In this document: positions 1 to 8,900 of the stretch, in pieces | Position numbering within the stretch: the stretch's first letter is position 1 | How the letters are laid out: every line of letters begins with the position of its first letter | Source: Bacillota bacterium | Lineage (GTDB): Bacteria; Bacillota; Clostridia; Oscillospirales; Acutalibacteraceae | Direction: 5' to 3' | Length of the DNA: 64,000 nucleotides | Assembly: GCA_023412715.1 (NCBI GenBank) | Contig: JAEZCC010000045.1 | Location: forward strand, 74,765-138,764 | Made by a program: the position numbers and the translations under genes | The notes under the pieces: generated by a model | The model's input: the letters and a program-made list of their open reading frames with translations, nothing else | Told to the model about the DNA's origin: nothing | The model's database searches: none

Positions 1-31
1 CGTTCTTCGGCTGTATGCTGCCGGTTATCAT
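1..31 (-). CDS. tyrosine-type integrase, N-terminal 10 codons only
   Basis: Only the first ten codons (MITGSIQPKN) lie in the window; the rest runs off the left edge. An AAGGAGG ribosome site at 39-45 precedes the ATG by 7 bases. The opening MITGS(I/L)Q is how many tyrosine recombinases of clostridial integrative elements begin. The gene sits directly downstream of an excisionase-like gene on the same strand, the usual xis-int order. The identification rests on this short N-terminus and on context. Confidence 0.5.
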   Translation of the reverse strand, partial: MITGSIQPKN

Positions 32-84
32 TGTAATGCCTCCTTGGTAAAGTGTTGCTCTTTGCTGCCGACATCTACAGCATA

Positions 85-345
85 TCAGGTGTTTTGGGTT
101 TGCGCCAATGTGTCAGCTTCATTGTTTTGCAGCAGAAAATCAATCACATAAATCTTTGGAATCTTATACGACTTTCCAACCTTCCGGCCCTTAATCTGGC
201 CGGAAGTGATGAGGCCATAGGCATGATGGCGACTAATTCCCAGCATTTTTTGAAGCGTATGTATGTCGATTACATCTGGATATTGTCGGAATATGTGCTT
301 ATAGGCAGTACGTATCTGTGCTATATTAAATCCCTTCTTTTTCAT
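85..345 (-). CDS. excisionase-like helix-turn-helix protein
   Basis: An 86-residue protein with a MerR/excisionase-type winged helix. The segment IHTLQKMLGISRHHAYGLI forms the helix-turn-helix, and GRKVGKSYKIPKIYVIDFL is the wing followed by a helix. This is the classic layout of DNA-binding excisionases and AlpA-like regulators. It would bend DNA at the ends of a mobile element and steer the integrase toward excision. The reading direction and the 53-base gap to the integrase start suggest one transcript. The family call is firm; the excisionase role is inferred from the neighbour. Confidence 0.75.
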   Translation of the reverse strand: MKKKGFNIAQIRTAYKHIFRQYPDVIDIHTLQKMLGISRHHAYGLITSGQIKGRKVGKSYKIPKIYVIDFLLQNNEADTLAQTQNT

Positions 346-692
346 ATAAAAGGCCGTGTATATAGGCTTTCCGGATAATTAAAAACGCTCGGCTTCCAGA
401 CCATTTCCTGCGCCGCTTTTGCTGCGCCGCGTATACTCGATTTCCTCGGGCCGCGCTGTGCGCGATTTAATTGGTGGGTACGCTCGTCCGCGCGGATGTC
501 ATGGCATACTGTCCCCCAAACCCGTATAACTCCCGGATCCGGCTATGAACTTGTCAAGGTGCTTGTACCACTTTGTTTACGGTCTTACTTAATAAACACA
601 GAGGAGGGATATGAATCTTAACATGAAACAAAAATTTTTATTTGAATTTTACTTTTTTTATCGCCTCTAGTGGTTGGATAACCGACCAGTTG
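346..692. other. intergenic region, mobile-element end
   Basis: No convincing gene. The minus strand is open for about 65 codons across roughly 350-540, but no start codon with a ribosome site was found and the product is not recognised. The part after 600 is AT-rich. Confidence 0.4.
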
Positions 693-812
693 TTATAGAC
701 GATCATCCAGATCGCCAACGAAGCGGTAGTGGATATCGATTTTCTGCGTCCTGACGCTGTCCCCCATTTTCGGGTGCCAGATATAGACCTTGTTCAGCAG
801 TTCGTTTGCCGC
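693..812 (-). pseudogene. C-terminal remnant of a large serine recombinase
   Basis: The minus-strand frame ending at 693 reads LLNKVYIWHP, then RTQKIDIHYRFVGDLDD. This resembles the extreme C-terminus (DUF4368 region, consensus near LLNEFIEKIVVHE...QKIEIHFNFVG) of large serine recombinases from clostridial mobile elements. About 40 residues remain. Upstream the frame runs straight into tRNA 3'-end sequence, so the catalytic and DNA-binding parts are missing. It is a truncated leftover, not a gene. The family call is based on pattern memory and would need a profile search. Confidence 0.6.
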
Positions 813-848
813 AAGGTCTCGTGGGTTCGAATCCCACCACTTCCGCCA
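813..848 (+). other. tRNA 3'-end fragment, likely attachment-site scar
   Basis: The stretch contains a T-arm (GTGGG, loop TTCGAAT, CCCAC), an acceptor 3' strand CACTTCC, a discriminator G and an encoded CCA ending at 848. No matching 5' half (GGAAGTG, D-arm, anticodon arm) lies immediately upstream; instead there is recombinase coding sequence. Integrative elements usually insert at tRNA 3' ends and duplicate this part, so it is most likely an att site or a tRNA broken by an insertion. The isotype cannot be set; discriminator G and the form of the 3' part fit tRNA-Ser best. Confidence 0.65.
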
Positions 849-873
849 GCGGCTTAAAGCCGCAGACAAAATG

Positions 874-904
874 CGCCTATAGCTTTTTGCTACAGGCGTT
901 TTTT
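874..904 (+). terminator. Rho-independent terminator after the tRNA fragment
   Basis: Stem CGCCTATAGC / GCTACAGGCG (one mismatch) with a T5 loop, followed by T6. It lies 26 bases after the tRNA CCA, so it probably was the terminator of the original tRNA gene. A small GCGGCTT/AAGCCGC hairpin sits between them. Confidence 0.75.
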
Positions 905-1188
905 GTACCGCAATTTTATCTATATTTTTAAATATGACCCGACTCTCTAAAGCGGACCAGCCTTTTTTAACGTCAGTTAAAAGCGGGTTTGTCTTTTTTG
1001 GTGCCCAAAGGCGGACTCTTTTCAAAAATACCATTGAGCAGAAGGATATCCTTTTAATTAATCCCTTTGGAAGCCTTTGTAAACCTGTCGTATGATAACG
1101 CCTGTTTTTCATTTTCCAATACACAAAAACGTACGATATTGTTTTGGAAACATATTATGGCGTATTTCAGTAAAAGGAGCGAACCGCC
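905..1188. other. intergenic region before the conserved hypothetical gene
   Basis: No gene is supported here. The minus-strand frame that continues from the recombinase remnant is an artefact with no family resemblance. The last 20 bases hold the ribosome site of the next gene. Confidence 0.5.
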
Positions 1189-1752
1189 ATGTCTCAAGCT
1201 TCAACAGATAATTCTGCAAATTGCATGGATTCAATAAAGATTATCAATTTCTTCCGGGAACTATGGTCCGAACATGTCATGTGGACCCGCTCGTTCATTA
1301 TCAGCACCGCGGCAAATCTTGGGGATTTACAGCCTGTCACGGCACGCTTATTTCAAAATCCGGCGGATTTTGCCGAAGTTCTGCAGCGGTTCTATGGGCC
1401 CGGACCGGCAAAAAAGTTCCGTGATCTGCTGACGGAACATCTAAAAATTGCAGGTAATCTCGTAAATGCCGCCAAGTCGGGAGACGCCGCGACGGTCAAT
1501 CAAGAACGGGAAAAATGGTACGCCAATGCGGATGAAATCGCGGCTTTTCTTGCCGGCATCAACCCCTATTGGTCAAAAGATCAGTGGACGTCTATGCTGC
1601 ATAAACATTTGAAGCTGACCGAAGAAGAAGCGGTGGCGAGGTTGATGGGACAATATGCAAAAGATGTGGCGCTTTACGATGTAATTGAAGATCAGGCCCT
1701 GATGATGGGCGATTATATGGCGGAAGGAATCATAAGACAATTCCTGCGCTGA
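1189..1752 (+). CDS. conserved hypothetical helical protein
   Basis: A 187-residue soluble protein with no signal peptide or membrane span, starting at an ATG 11 bases after AAAGGAG. It is largely helical and has conserved-looking blocks: LWSEHVMWTRSFIIS near residue 25, LLTEHLKIAGNLVNAAKSGD near 83, KWYANADEIAAFLAGINPYW near 107, and a closing YMAEGIIRQFLR. Very similar proteins of unknown function occur in Bacilli and Clostridia. Some carry an acetylglutamate kinase label in databases, but this protein shows no kinase fold motif, so I do not use that name. The paired conserved His, Glu and Trp residues could bind a metal or cofactor; that is inference. Confidence 0.75.
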   Translation: MSQASTDNSANCMDSIKIINFFRELWSEHVMWTRSFIISTAANLGDLQPVTARLFQNPADFAEVLQRFYGPGPAKKFRDLLTEHLKIAGNLVNAAKSGDAATVNQEREKWYANADEIAAFLAGINPYWSKDQWTSMLHKHLKLTEEEAVARLMGQYAKDVALYDVIEDQALMMGDYMAEGIIRQFLR

Positions 1753-2159
1753 TTTTTTGCGGAAACCGTGCTTCCCTGAAGCGGTTTCTCAGTGATTTGT
1801 CCCACAAGGGGGATGCAGCCATGAAGCGAATTGCGGAGATACAGACAAATTTGAACAGGCGCTGGCCCGTTTTTCCATCCGGGAAAAACGGGTTCTTTCT
1901 TTTCCGGCCTTGTCCCTCTCCTGCCGCGATTTCAGCAGATCCGGTCAGGGAGGCAAAGCCCCTCTATAAAGGTTCGCCAAAATTGCGGGGACCGGGCACG
2001 CTTCGCTGAAACAAGCGCGGAATCACATATTTTCCCAAAATATTCCAAAGGAAGGCCCTATAATTCAAAATCCACCCCCCTTGTTGATCTGAAAATAAAT
2101 GGTATACTCTAATCGGAAAAATCATTATGACTATAATTTATTAACAGGTATGATTTAAA
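1753..2159. other. intergenic region with terminator
   Basis: Holds the terminator at 1866-1900 and an AT-rich tract from 2080 that probably carries the promoter of the next gene. A 70-codon frame at 1797-2009 overlaps the terminator hairpin and looks random, so no gene is called. Confidence 0.5.
1866..1900 (+). terminator. Rho-independent terminator
   Basis: Stem CCCGTTTTTCC / GGAAAAACGGG with loop ATCC-G, followed by TTCTTTCT. It is placed to end the transcript of the 187-residue hypothetical gene. Confidence 0.7.
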
Positions 2160-3899
2160 TTGTTGAAAATACTTAAAAAGCACAATCGACTCGCCTTGGC
2201 GCTTCTATGTTTTCTGATCCTCGCTTCTTGTGTCTGCCTTTGCAGGCTCAATCTGCCTTACACGATGCATTATACCATTTCCGTCTCTGCGACAAAAGTC
2301 AACACACTTGAAGTGTCCCTTAAAATTTCAAATTCCGTGCTTTCAAAAGGGAAAACCGTTTCCCTCTATACCGGTGACAAAACAATCGATCTGAAATCCT
2401 GCGTCGGCAGGAACGGCGCCGGCATTCCTGTCCGGCAAAATGACGATTCTGTCGAATTGTCTCTGCGCCGCGGTGAAAAAGCGCTCCTCTCTTATGATAT
2501 TTCTTTGGGGTCTGTCGGCAAACACGGTTCGCGGGGAAACATTACGGACGACTATTGCGTATTTGACGGCGGCGAAACATTTCTGCTGCCAACAGAATTT
2601 TATGATCAAGCCTTTCCGGAGAATCAGGTTGTCGTCAAAGAGCTTTCCATCACAATGGAAGGGAAAACCGGGTGGCGGGAGGCCGTTCCCTACACCGCTC
2701 TCAAAAACGTCGCCTGGGCGGACGCCTACGATCTAAGCAATGACAGCTTCTGCATGGGCAGGTTCGCGCTACAGAAAATTCCCGTCGATAGCGGAGTCCT
2801 GAATGTTTACGCCCTGCCGGATGACAAAGAAGCGGGTTCCGATTCCGTGCAAAGCGGAATCTTGGCGCTGTACCGGTATTACGGTACGCTCTTTTCCTAT
2901 GCGAAACCGAATTACTGTGTCGTTTTGCTCCCTCCTGCCTCGGAAGCGGACAACCCCGTGATCGGCGGCGCCGGGACCGGATCGGTCTGCGCGACTTTCG
3001 ACGCGGGCAGCCAGCGGGATTGGGAACTGCTGGGGCACCGGATGTTCCACGCCTATTTTGACAGTCTCTTCCGCACGCGCGAGTTTCATTTTTCACCCCG
3101 CCTCTGGTTTTACGAAGGCCTCGCGACCTATTACGAAAATCGCTCCATGCAGTCGCTGCCGGAGAAAATACAAGCTGTTTTCCCGGTGAAGCCGACCCGG
3201 CTTTTTACCTCTCTCTACAATAAATACCTGTACGAAAGGCTCCATGAACCCGCGCTGTTTTCGCTTGCGCCCATGCAGGAAGAAAAAATCACCGGGTCGG
3301 AGAACGGGAAAGCGCAGATTGAATTTTTACACTACATCCAGGCGCCTTTGGTTGCCCGTTTTCTGGAAGAAGCCGGCGCCAAGCAGAACAAGCAGCCGGA
3401 TTTCCTCCTGACCTATCTTCTGAATCACAAGAGCGATCCGGATTTATGCGATTTTTTAAAGCTTCTGCCTGGGATCCTGGGGGAAACGGGGCGCAAGGCA
3501 TACGAGGACTATTTCCTTTCAGACAACGTTCTGCCCCTCTGGTTTCTGAAGGATCCCTCCTATTCCCAGGCCATGACCCTGTCGGACCTGAGCAGCGCGG
3601 AACGTGAGCTTGCAAGCTGGATTTCAGATCAGCCCGAAAAATTTCCATTGGAAGCGCTGAACCTGGACACCGTCCGGAAGATCCGGAATCTGCCGGCATT
3701 CCAATCCGCCGCATACGCCGCGGCGGGCACGGAAAAATCCGTCGGAGATTATTCCGCGGCCATCGATTCCCTGCTGAAGGAATACGCCCTGCGCGCCGGC
3801 GTCTGCCATGTCCCGCTCAGCGATGCCGACGCCCGCGCCAAGCTGCTGCTGGATCAAGACAGCCTGAACGAATGGAGCCTATGGTTAAAGCAGAATTAG
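2160..3899 (+). CDS. exported M61/M1-like pseudopeptidase, copy 1
   Basis: A 579-residue protein with a TTG start (a second TTG follows) and a weak ribosome site. A hydrophobic N-terminal segment (residues about 10-30) exports or anchors it. Residues about 40-200 are a beta-rich domain. About 280-330 match the gluzincin core of M61/M1 peptidases: an HExxH-like segment G-H293-R-M-F-H297-A-Y-F, then WFYE319GLATYY 22 residues later. The catalytic Glu of HExxH is Arg294, so hydrolysis by the normal mechanism should fail, although the three metal ligands (H293, H297, E319) remain. The next gene is a paralogue with further losses. The role is unknown; peptide or glycoprotein binding is one option. 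Confidence 0.65.
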   Translation: MLKILKKHNRLALALLCFLILASCVCLCRLNLPYTMHYTISVSATKVNTLEVSLKISNSVLSKGKTVSLYTGDKTIDLKSCVGRNGAGIPVRQNDDSVELSLRRGEKALLSYDISLGSVGKHGSRGNITDDYCVFDGGETFLLPTEFYDQAFPENQVVVKELSITMEGKTGWREAVPYTALKNVAWADAYDLSNDSFCMGRFALQKIPVDSGVLNVYALPDDKEAGSDSVQSGILALYRYYGTLFSYAKPNYCVVLLPPASEADNPVIGGAGTGSVCATFDAGSQRDWELLGHRMFHAYFDSLFRTREFHFSPRLWFYEGLATYYENRSMQSLPEKIQAVFPVKPTRLFTSLYNKYLYERLHEPALFSLAPMQEEKITGSENGKAQIEFLHYIQAPLVARFLEEAGAKQNKQPDFLLTYLLNHKSDPDLCDFLKLLPGILGETGRKAYEDYFLSDNVLPLWFLKDPSYSQAMTLSDLSSAERELASWISDQPEKFPLEALNLDTVRKIRNLPAFQSAAYAAAGTEKSVGDYSAAIDSLLKEYALRAGVCHVPLSDADARAKLLLDQDSLNEWSLWLKQN

Positions 3900-3934
3900 G
3901 AATGGAAACGCATTGGAAAAAGGAGGTCCAAAGT

Positions 3935-5704
3935 ATGAAAAGGAAGGCCATCGTCAGCTGTGCCCTCGCCGCGGCCGTTGCCGGCGCGGTTTCGGTCGGA
4001 ATGTACCAGACCAGCCAGGCAAGCCAGGTCGATGCCGGTATTTCGCGGTTTTCGGTGGAATACGACGTCCGGCCGGAAAACATCGACGGAAAACTGCTTT
4101 CCGTCAACGTTCAGATCAAACCGGTGAAGCTGTCTGCTCAAAAAACGGTTTACCTCAACAACGGGAACGTCAGTTCTTCCAATCCCACCTGCACGGACAG
4201 CAGCGGCAAAAAAGTGGCCGCAAGCGAATCGGACGAAGTCTGGGAAATCGGCCCGATTCCGGAGAACGCCTCTTATGTGAATTTCAATTACACCGTAAAG
4301 CTCGGGGAAGGCTCTCCCGACGACGCCCAGGTAAACGGCTTCATGGCTTCGGATCTTTTGGCCTTCCAGGGAAAATACGTCCTCATGCTCCCCTGGCTTG
4401 ACTCGAAAGACATTGAGCAGACGGAAAAATACATCACCGGCGTAACGTTCAAGATGACGGGCAGCCAGCAATGGAACACCGTTATGCCGTTCGCGGAGGC
4501 CAACAGCCAGGAAAAGACGTTTCAGATTTCTGCCCCCACCTGGTACGACTTCTATGACATCGGAAATTCCGGCTATTGCTTCGGGAGCTTCTCTACCCTG
4601 ACGGCTTCCGCAGAGGGCAAAGAAATCACCTTCTATCTGGACCAGGGCGTCAAAAGCACCGCGAATCCGGACGACCTGAATCTGGTGATGGCATTTTACA
4701 ATTACTATGCGAAAGCGTTCGGCACGGGGCTGCAGAATTATCCCATTGTGCTGCTGCGCAGCGACGAAAACGGGAATGCGATTCTGGGCGGGGTCAGCGG
4801 AAAGACGATGGCCCTTTCGCTCGGGATGGCGGACGCGGACGCCTGCCAGACCATGTCGCGGACGATTTACCACGCCTTTTTCGACAGCCTGGTGACGGCG
4901 CGCAATCTGCGTTACCAGCCGGCCCTGTGGCTTTACGACGGCCTCGCCAATTACTATGTCGACGCTTCGGCGCAGGCCCTTTCCGGCAAGATGCCGCAGA
5001 AATACGGGATTGCGCTTCAGGACGACACGAACCGGAAATATCTGCGATATCTGTATCTGTCCATAGAAGATCCGAGCATGATGTCCGTTTCGCCGGACAT
5101 GGAAGGAAAGATGACATCGATCCAGGAAGAATTCTATTTTGACACCAAGGTTCCGCTGATCCTCGGCACCATCGAAAAGTCCGCCGGCCAGGACGCCGTC
5201 GTACACTACCTGATCCGGCAAAAAGCCCATCAGGACATCGATATCAGCGGGATGATGAAAGACCTGCTCGGCGCGAATGAACCCGCCCTGCGCCAGTATT
5301 TTTCCGGAGCCTCCTTTATCCCGGACTACTGGGGCCTTTCCGGGGAAGCAATCGGCCGGCAGGAGATCCTGACGGAGCTGTCCGCCGCGGAGAACGAGAT
5401 TGCGGACTTCTACCAGCAGCAGAATACTTCGTATGCAAACGAAGAACTGCAGCTGATCCGCGGCGATGTTCTGGAGCAGGAAATCAAAAACCGGAAGCTT
5501 TCTTTCGGGTCGCGGGAAACTGAGGACATGGTGAAAAAGTACTCCGACACGCTCTATCTTCTTCTCATGCAGAATTCCCTGCGGGCGAATCTCTGCGGCA
5601 TAAAAGATCCCGGGGCGCTCGGCGCGAAAGAAAAGATTTATTCGGAAGAAAACACCCAGAAGTGGCTCAGCTATGCCGAGAAGGCCGGCTATCAGAACGG
5701 ATAA
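3935..5704 (+). CDS. exported M61/M1-like pseudopeptidase, copy 2
   Basis: A 589-residue paralogue of the preceding gene, 35 bases downstream and probably co-transcribed. I chose the ATG at 3935 because AAAAGGAGG lies 9 bases upstream and a Lys-rich, Ala-rich signal peptide follows (residues 1-27). An ATG at 3872 is in frame but has no ribosome site. The layout equals copy 1: beta-rich N-terminal half, then the gluzincin-like core. Here the HExxH position reads R309-T-I-Y-H313 and the third ligand is D335 in WLYDGLANYY. The first His and the Glu are gone and the ligand Glu is Asp, so it should be catalytically dead and probably metal-free. Conserved folding with lost chemistry suggests a binding or scaffold role. 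Confidence 0.65.
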   Translation: MKRKAIVSCALAAAVAGAVSVGMYQTSQASQVDAGISRFSVEYDVRPENIDGKLLSVNVQIKPVKLSAQKTVYLNNGNVSSSNPTCTDSSGKKVAASESDEVWEIGPIPENASYVNFNYTVKLGEGSPDDAQVNGFMASDLLAFQGKYVLMLPWLDSKDIEQTEKYITGVTFKMTGSQQWNTVMPFAEANSQEKTFQISAPTWYDFYDIGNSGYCFGSFSTLTASAEGKEITFYLDQGVKSTANPDDLNLVMAFYNYYAKAFGTGLQNYPIVLLRSDENGNAILGGVSGKTMALSLGMADADACQTMSRTIYHAFFDSLVTARNLRYQPALWLYDGLANYYVDASAQALSGKMPQKYGIALQDDTNRKYLRYLYLSIEDPSMMSVSPDMEGKMTSIQEEFYFDTKVPLILGTIEKSAGQDAVVHYLIRQKAHQDIDISGMMKDLLGANEPALRQYFSGASFIPDYWGLSGEAIGRQEILTELSAAENEIADFYQQQNTSYANEELQLIRGDVLEQEIKNRKLSFGSRETEDMVKKYSDTLYLLLMQNSLRANLCGIKDPGALGAKEKIYSEENTQKWLSYAEKAGYQNG

Positions 5705-5907
5705 TCCCCGTCGCGTGCCGGGGTGGACCTCTCATGGAAAAGGAGAATTTCTGACCAAATGCATGGTAATTTATTCCATATATCTCACGGGCTCTGCAGC
5801 CTTCCGTCGACACCGCTGAAAGGGGGTGGGGACCATGCAGCAGCACCGGTAAGCTGATTCAGGAGAGTGTACGCTGAAATTTCAGCGGAGAAAAGGAGGA
5901 AAGGATT
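5705..5907 (+). promoter_or_regulatory. leader region of the GH38 gene
   Basis: Contains a CCCCG/CGGGG hairpin directly after the previous stop (possible weak terminator), a 32-codon frame at 5760-5858 (starting MHGNLFHIS) with no clear ribosome site, and a perfect 14-base palindrome GCTGAAATTTCAGC at 5873-5886 just before the GAGAAAAGGAGGAAAGG ribosome site. I could not match it to a known riboswitch. The palindrome could be an operator or a stem that limits translation. Confidence 0.35.
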
Positions 5908-8900
5908 ATGACAAACTGGAACAAGGATTTTCACCGAAAGCTTCTTGCTCTCATTTTGTCGGGCGCGACGGCGCTGTCCCTTTTCGCGCCCGTAACGGCG
6001 ATGGCGGCCCCCAGCGAAAACCCGCCGTCCAATGCGGTCGTCGACAGCGGCTGGACCATGTATCTGGTCCCGAACGCGCACATCGACACGGCCTGGCAAT
6101 GGCCTTTTGAAGAAACGGCAAGGGATATTATCAGCGCCACTTTCAGCAAAGCGGTCAACGCGCTCAAAAGCAACCCGGATTACAAATTCACCATGTCCGC
6201 TTCCAAGCACTATGAGTGGGCCAAAGAATACTATCCCGAAATATACGCCGACATCAAGGACCTCATCAAGAAAGGCCAGTGGGACAACCCGGGCGGTCAG
6301 GTCGTGGAACCGGACCTGAACCTTCCCAGCGGCGAATCGCTGGTGCGCCAGGGTCTGGAGGCCCAGCGCTTTTTCCAGAAGGAATTCGGCCAGATGAGCA
6401 CGGTCGGGTATGTGCCTGACACGTTCGGGTTCACCGGCCAATTCCCGCAGATCCTGAAAAAGTCCGGCATGAACAGCTTCCTCACCACGAAGCTGAACTG
6501 GCAGGACACCAATGTGCAGCGCGATTCCGACATTCTGAAATGGAAAGGCATCGACGGGTCGCAGGTGCTCGCCTATGTCCCGATGCACGACTATGTTCAG
6601 ATTTATTCGGATTCACAGATTGTAAGCGCTCTGAAGAGAAATAACCAGACCGGCAAGGAAACCGGCGTCAAGGAAGCCCTCGGCCTGATGGGCGCGGGCG
6701 ACCACGGCGGCGGCCCGGACGAGAGCCAGTACGCGAAGGTACTGCAGCAGAACGGGTCCGCGGGAGTCGACGGCGCACAGGTCAAGCTGTCGACCATCAC
6801 CCAATTCTTCAACGACGTCAGCGAGAAGGAATCGGCCAACATCGCAAGCAGCAACGTGCGCACGGCGAACGGCGAAATGTACTTTGAAAATCACCGCGGC
6901 ACCTATACCTCGTGGGCCCGGGTGAAGAAGTACAACCGGCAGAACGAGGTTCTTGCCGAAAAGGCCGAAAAAGCCGCGACGCTGGGCAACTGGCTCGGCG
7001 TGCTCCCGGATGCGGGCAGCGACTCGATCGACAAGGCGTGGGACAAGATTCTGGTCAACCAGTTTCACGACATTCTTCCGGGATCCTCCATCCCCTACCA
7101 GTACCAGAATACCTACAATAACCAGGAGCTGGCCAAAAACCTGCTGAACAACGTGGAAAGCAACGGCCTGCAGGCCATGGCCTACCGCGCGGATACCAGG
7201 ACCGGCGTCTGCGGGACCCCTGTGATGGTCTTCAACCCCCTCTCGTGGGGGCGTGACGACACCACCGAGGTCACGGTGAATTACAGCGGCCGCATCCCGG
7301 ACGATCTGGCGGTCTACGACACCAGGACGAACAGGAAGGTCGCCTCTTCCATCGTGGCCAAAGATGCCAAGAGCGGCAGGGTCACGGTCTCTTTTGAGGC
7401 GAAGGACCTTCCCGCCATGGGCTACAAGGTGTTCGACATCCGGAAGGGCAGCGGGGCGTCAAAGAACGACCTGACGGTCCGGCAGGACGCCGACGCCGTC
7501 ACCCTGGAGAACGGCTCGCTCAAAGTGGTGATCGACAAAGCCACCGGCGACATCAAACAGATCTACAACAAAAAAGACGGGAACCGTCAGGTATTTGCCG
7601 ACGGTTACGAGGGCAACGAGCTCCAGATTCTGAAAGACACCGGCGGTACGGATTATCCGGCGTGGAATGTCATCCAGAGCGAAATGAGCGCCGACCCGGT
7701 CGCGATTCTGAACACTGCCCCCGATTCGATCCAGGTGGTTCAGGACACGTCCGAGGAGAAAGTGGTCCGCATCTCCAGGACATGGTCACAGTCCACCCTT
7801 ACGCAGGACATCGTCCTGGACGCGGACAGCGACCGTGTGGACGTCAGGATGAACGTGAACTGGAACGAAGACAACAGGATGCTCAAAATCGCATTCCCGT
7901 TCGCGTCTGACGCGAACCAGGCGAGCTACGAGATTGCCTACGGCAGCGTGGATCGCCCGACGACCCGCGACAACAGCGTCGACGCGGCAAAATTCGAGGT
8001 CTCCGGCCATAAATGGGCGGACGTGACGGACAACAGCAAGCAATTCGGGACCAGCATTCTCAACGATTCCAAATATGGCTGGGACGCTCTGAAAATCAAC
8101 CAGAACGGCAACCCTGCCACCCGCCTGCGCCTGACGGCGATCCGCTCGCCCATCGGCTCCGGCGTGAGGAATCCTTCCAGCTGGGCACCGGCAGCCTATA
8201 ATATCGACAAGACGGAGCATAACTTCACGTATTCCATTTACCCGCACGCGGGCACCTGGCAGCAGGCGGATACCGTCCGTAAGGCAGACGAGCTGAACTA
8301 TAAGGCGGAACCGCTTCAGGTGGACTCCCATATGAGCAGAGGGCTCGGGGCCTCCGATTCCTTCGCGTCGTCTTCGGCGGACAACGTCATCATCTCCGCC
8401 CTGAAGACCCCGGAGGACGCACAGGGTTCCAAGACCAAAATGATTCTGAGGGTCTACGAGTCCGAAGGCAAGGCCGGCACTCCGGTGACCGTCACTTTGC
8501 CGTCCGCGGTGAAATCGGCAAAAGAAGTCAACATGATCGAGTACGACGACAGCAGTCTGAACAAGCCCATCTCGGTCCGCGGGAACAAAATCATGTTCAA
8601 CATGGGCCCCTATGAGATTACGACGATCGCTCTCGACCTTGCCCCCTATGCGAATGGAAAAAAGAACGTCTCGCTGAAGGACGCGCAGGCCGACCTCTTC
8701 CAGTACTACAATGTGGATGCGGTCAGCTCCAATGACAAGAAAAACGACGGCGGCTTCGACGGAAAAGGCGACACCGTCCCCGCGGAGCTGTGGCCGAAGA
8801 CCGTCAAATTCCAGGGAATTGACTTCAACCTCGGCCCGTCCAAGGACGGCTACAAGAACATGGTCCAGGCGAACGGGCAAAAGATCGCCCTGCCGAAGGG

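Noticed and set aside
1797..2009. A 70-codon frame after the first hypothetical gene
   Set aside because: It runs through a terminator hairpin and looks like random sequence.
3896..5230. A 444-codon minus-strand frame across the second M61-like gene
   Set aside because: Shadow frame, no ribosome site; the plus strand has a signal peptide and a family match.
5705..5907. Possible c-di-GMP or c-di-AMP riboswitch in the mannosidase leader
   Set aside because: None of the conserved core strings of those families could be found; kept only as an unassigned leader.
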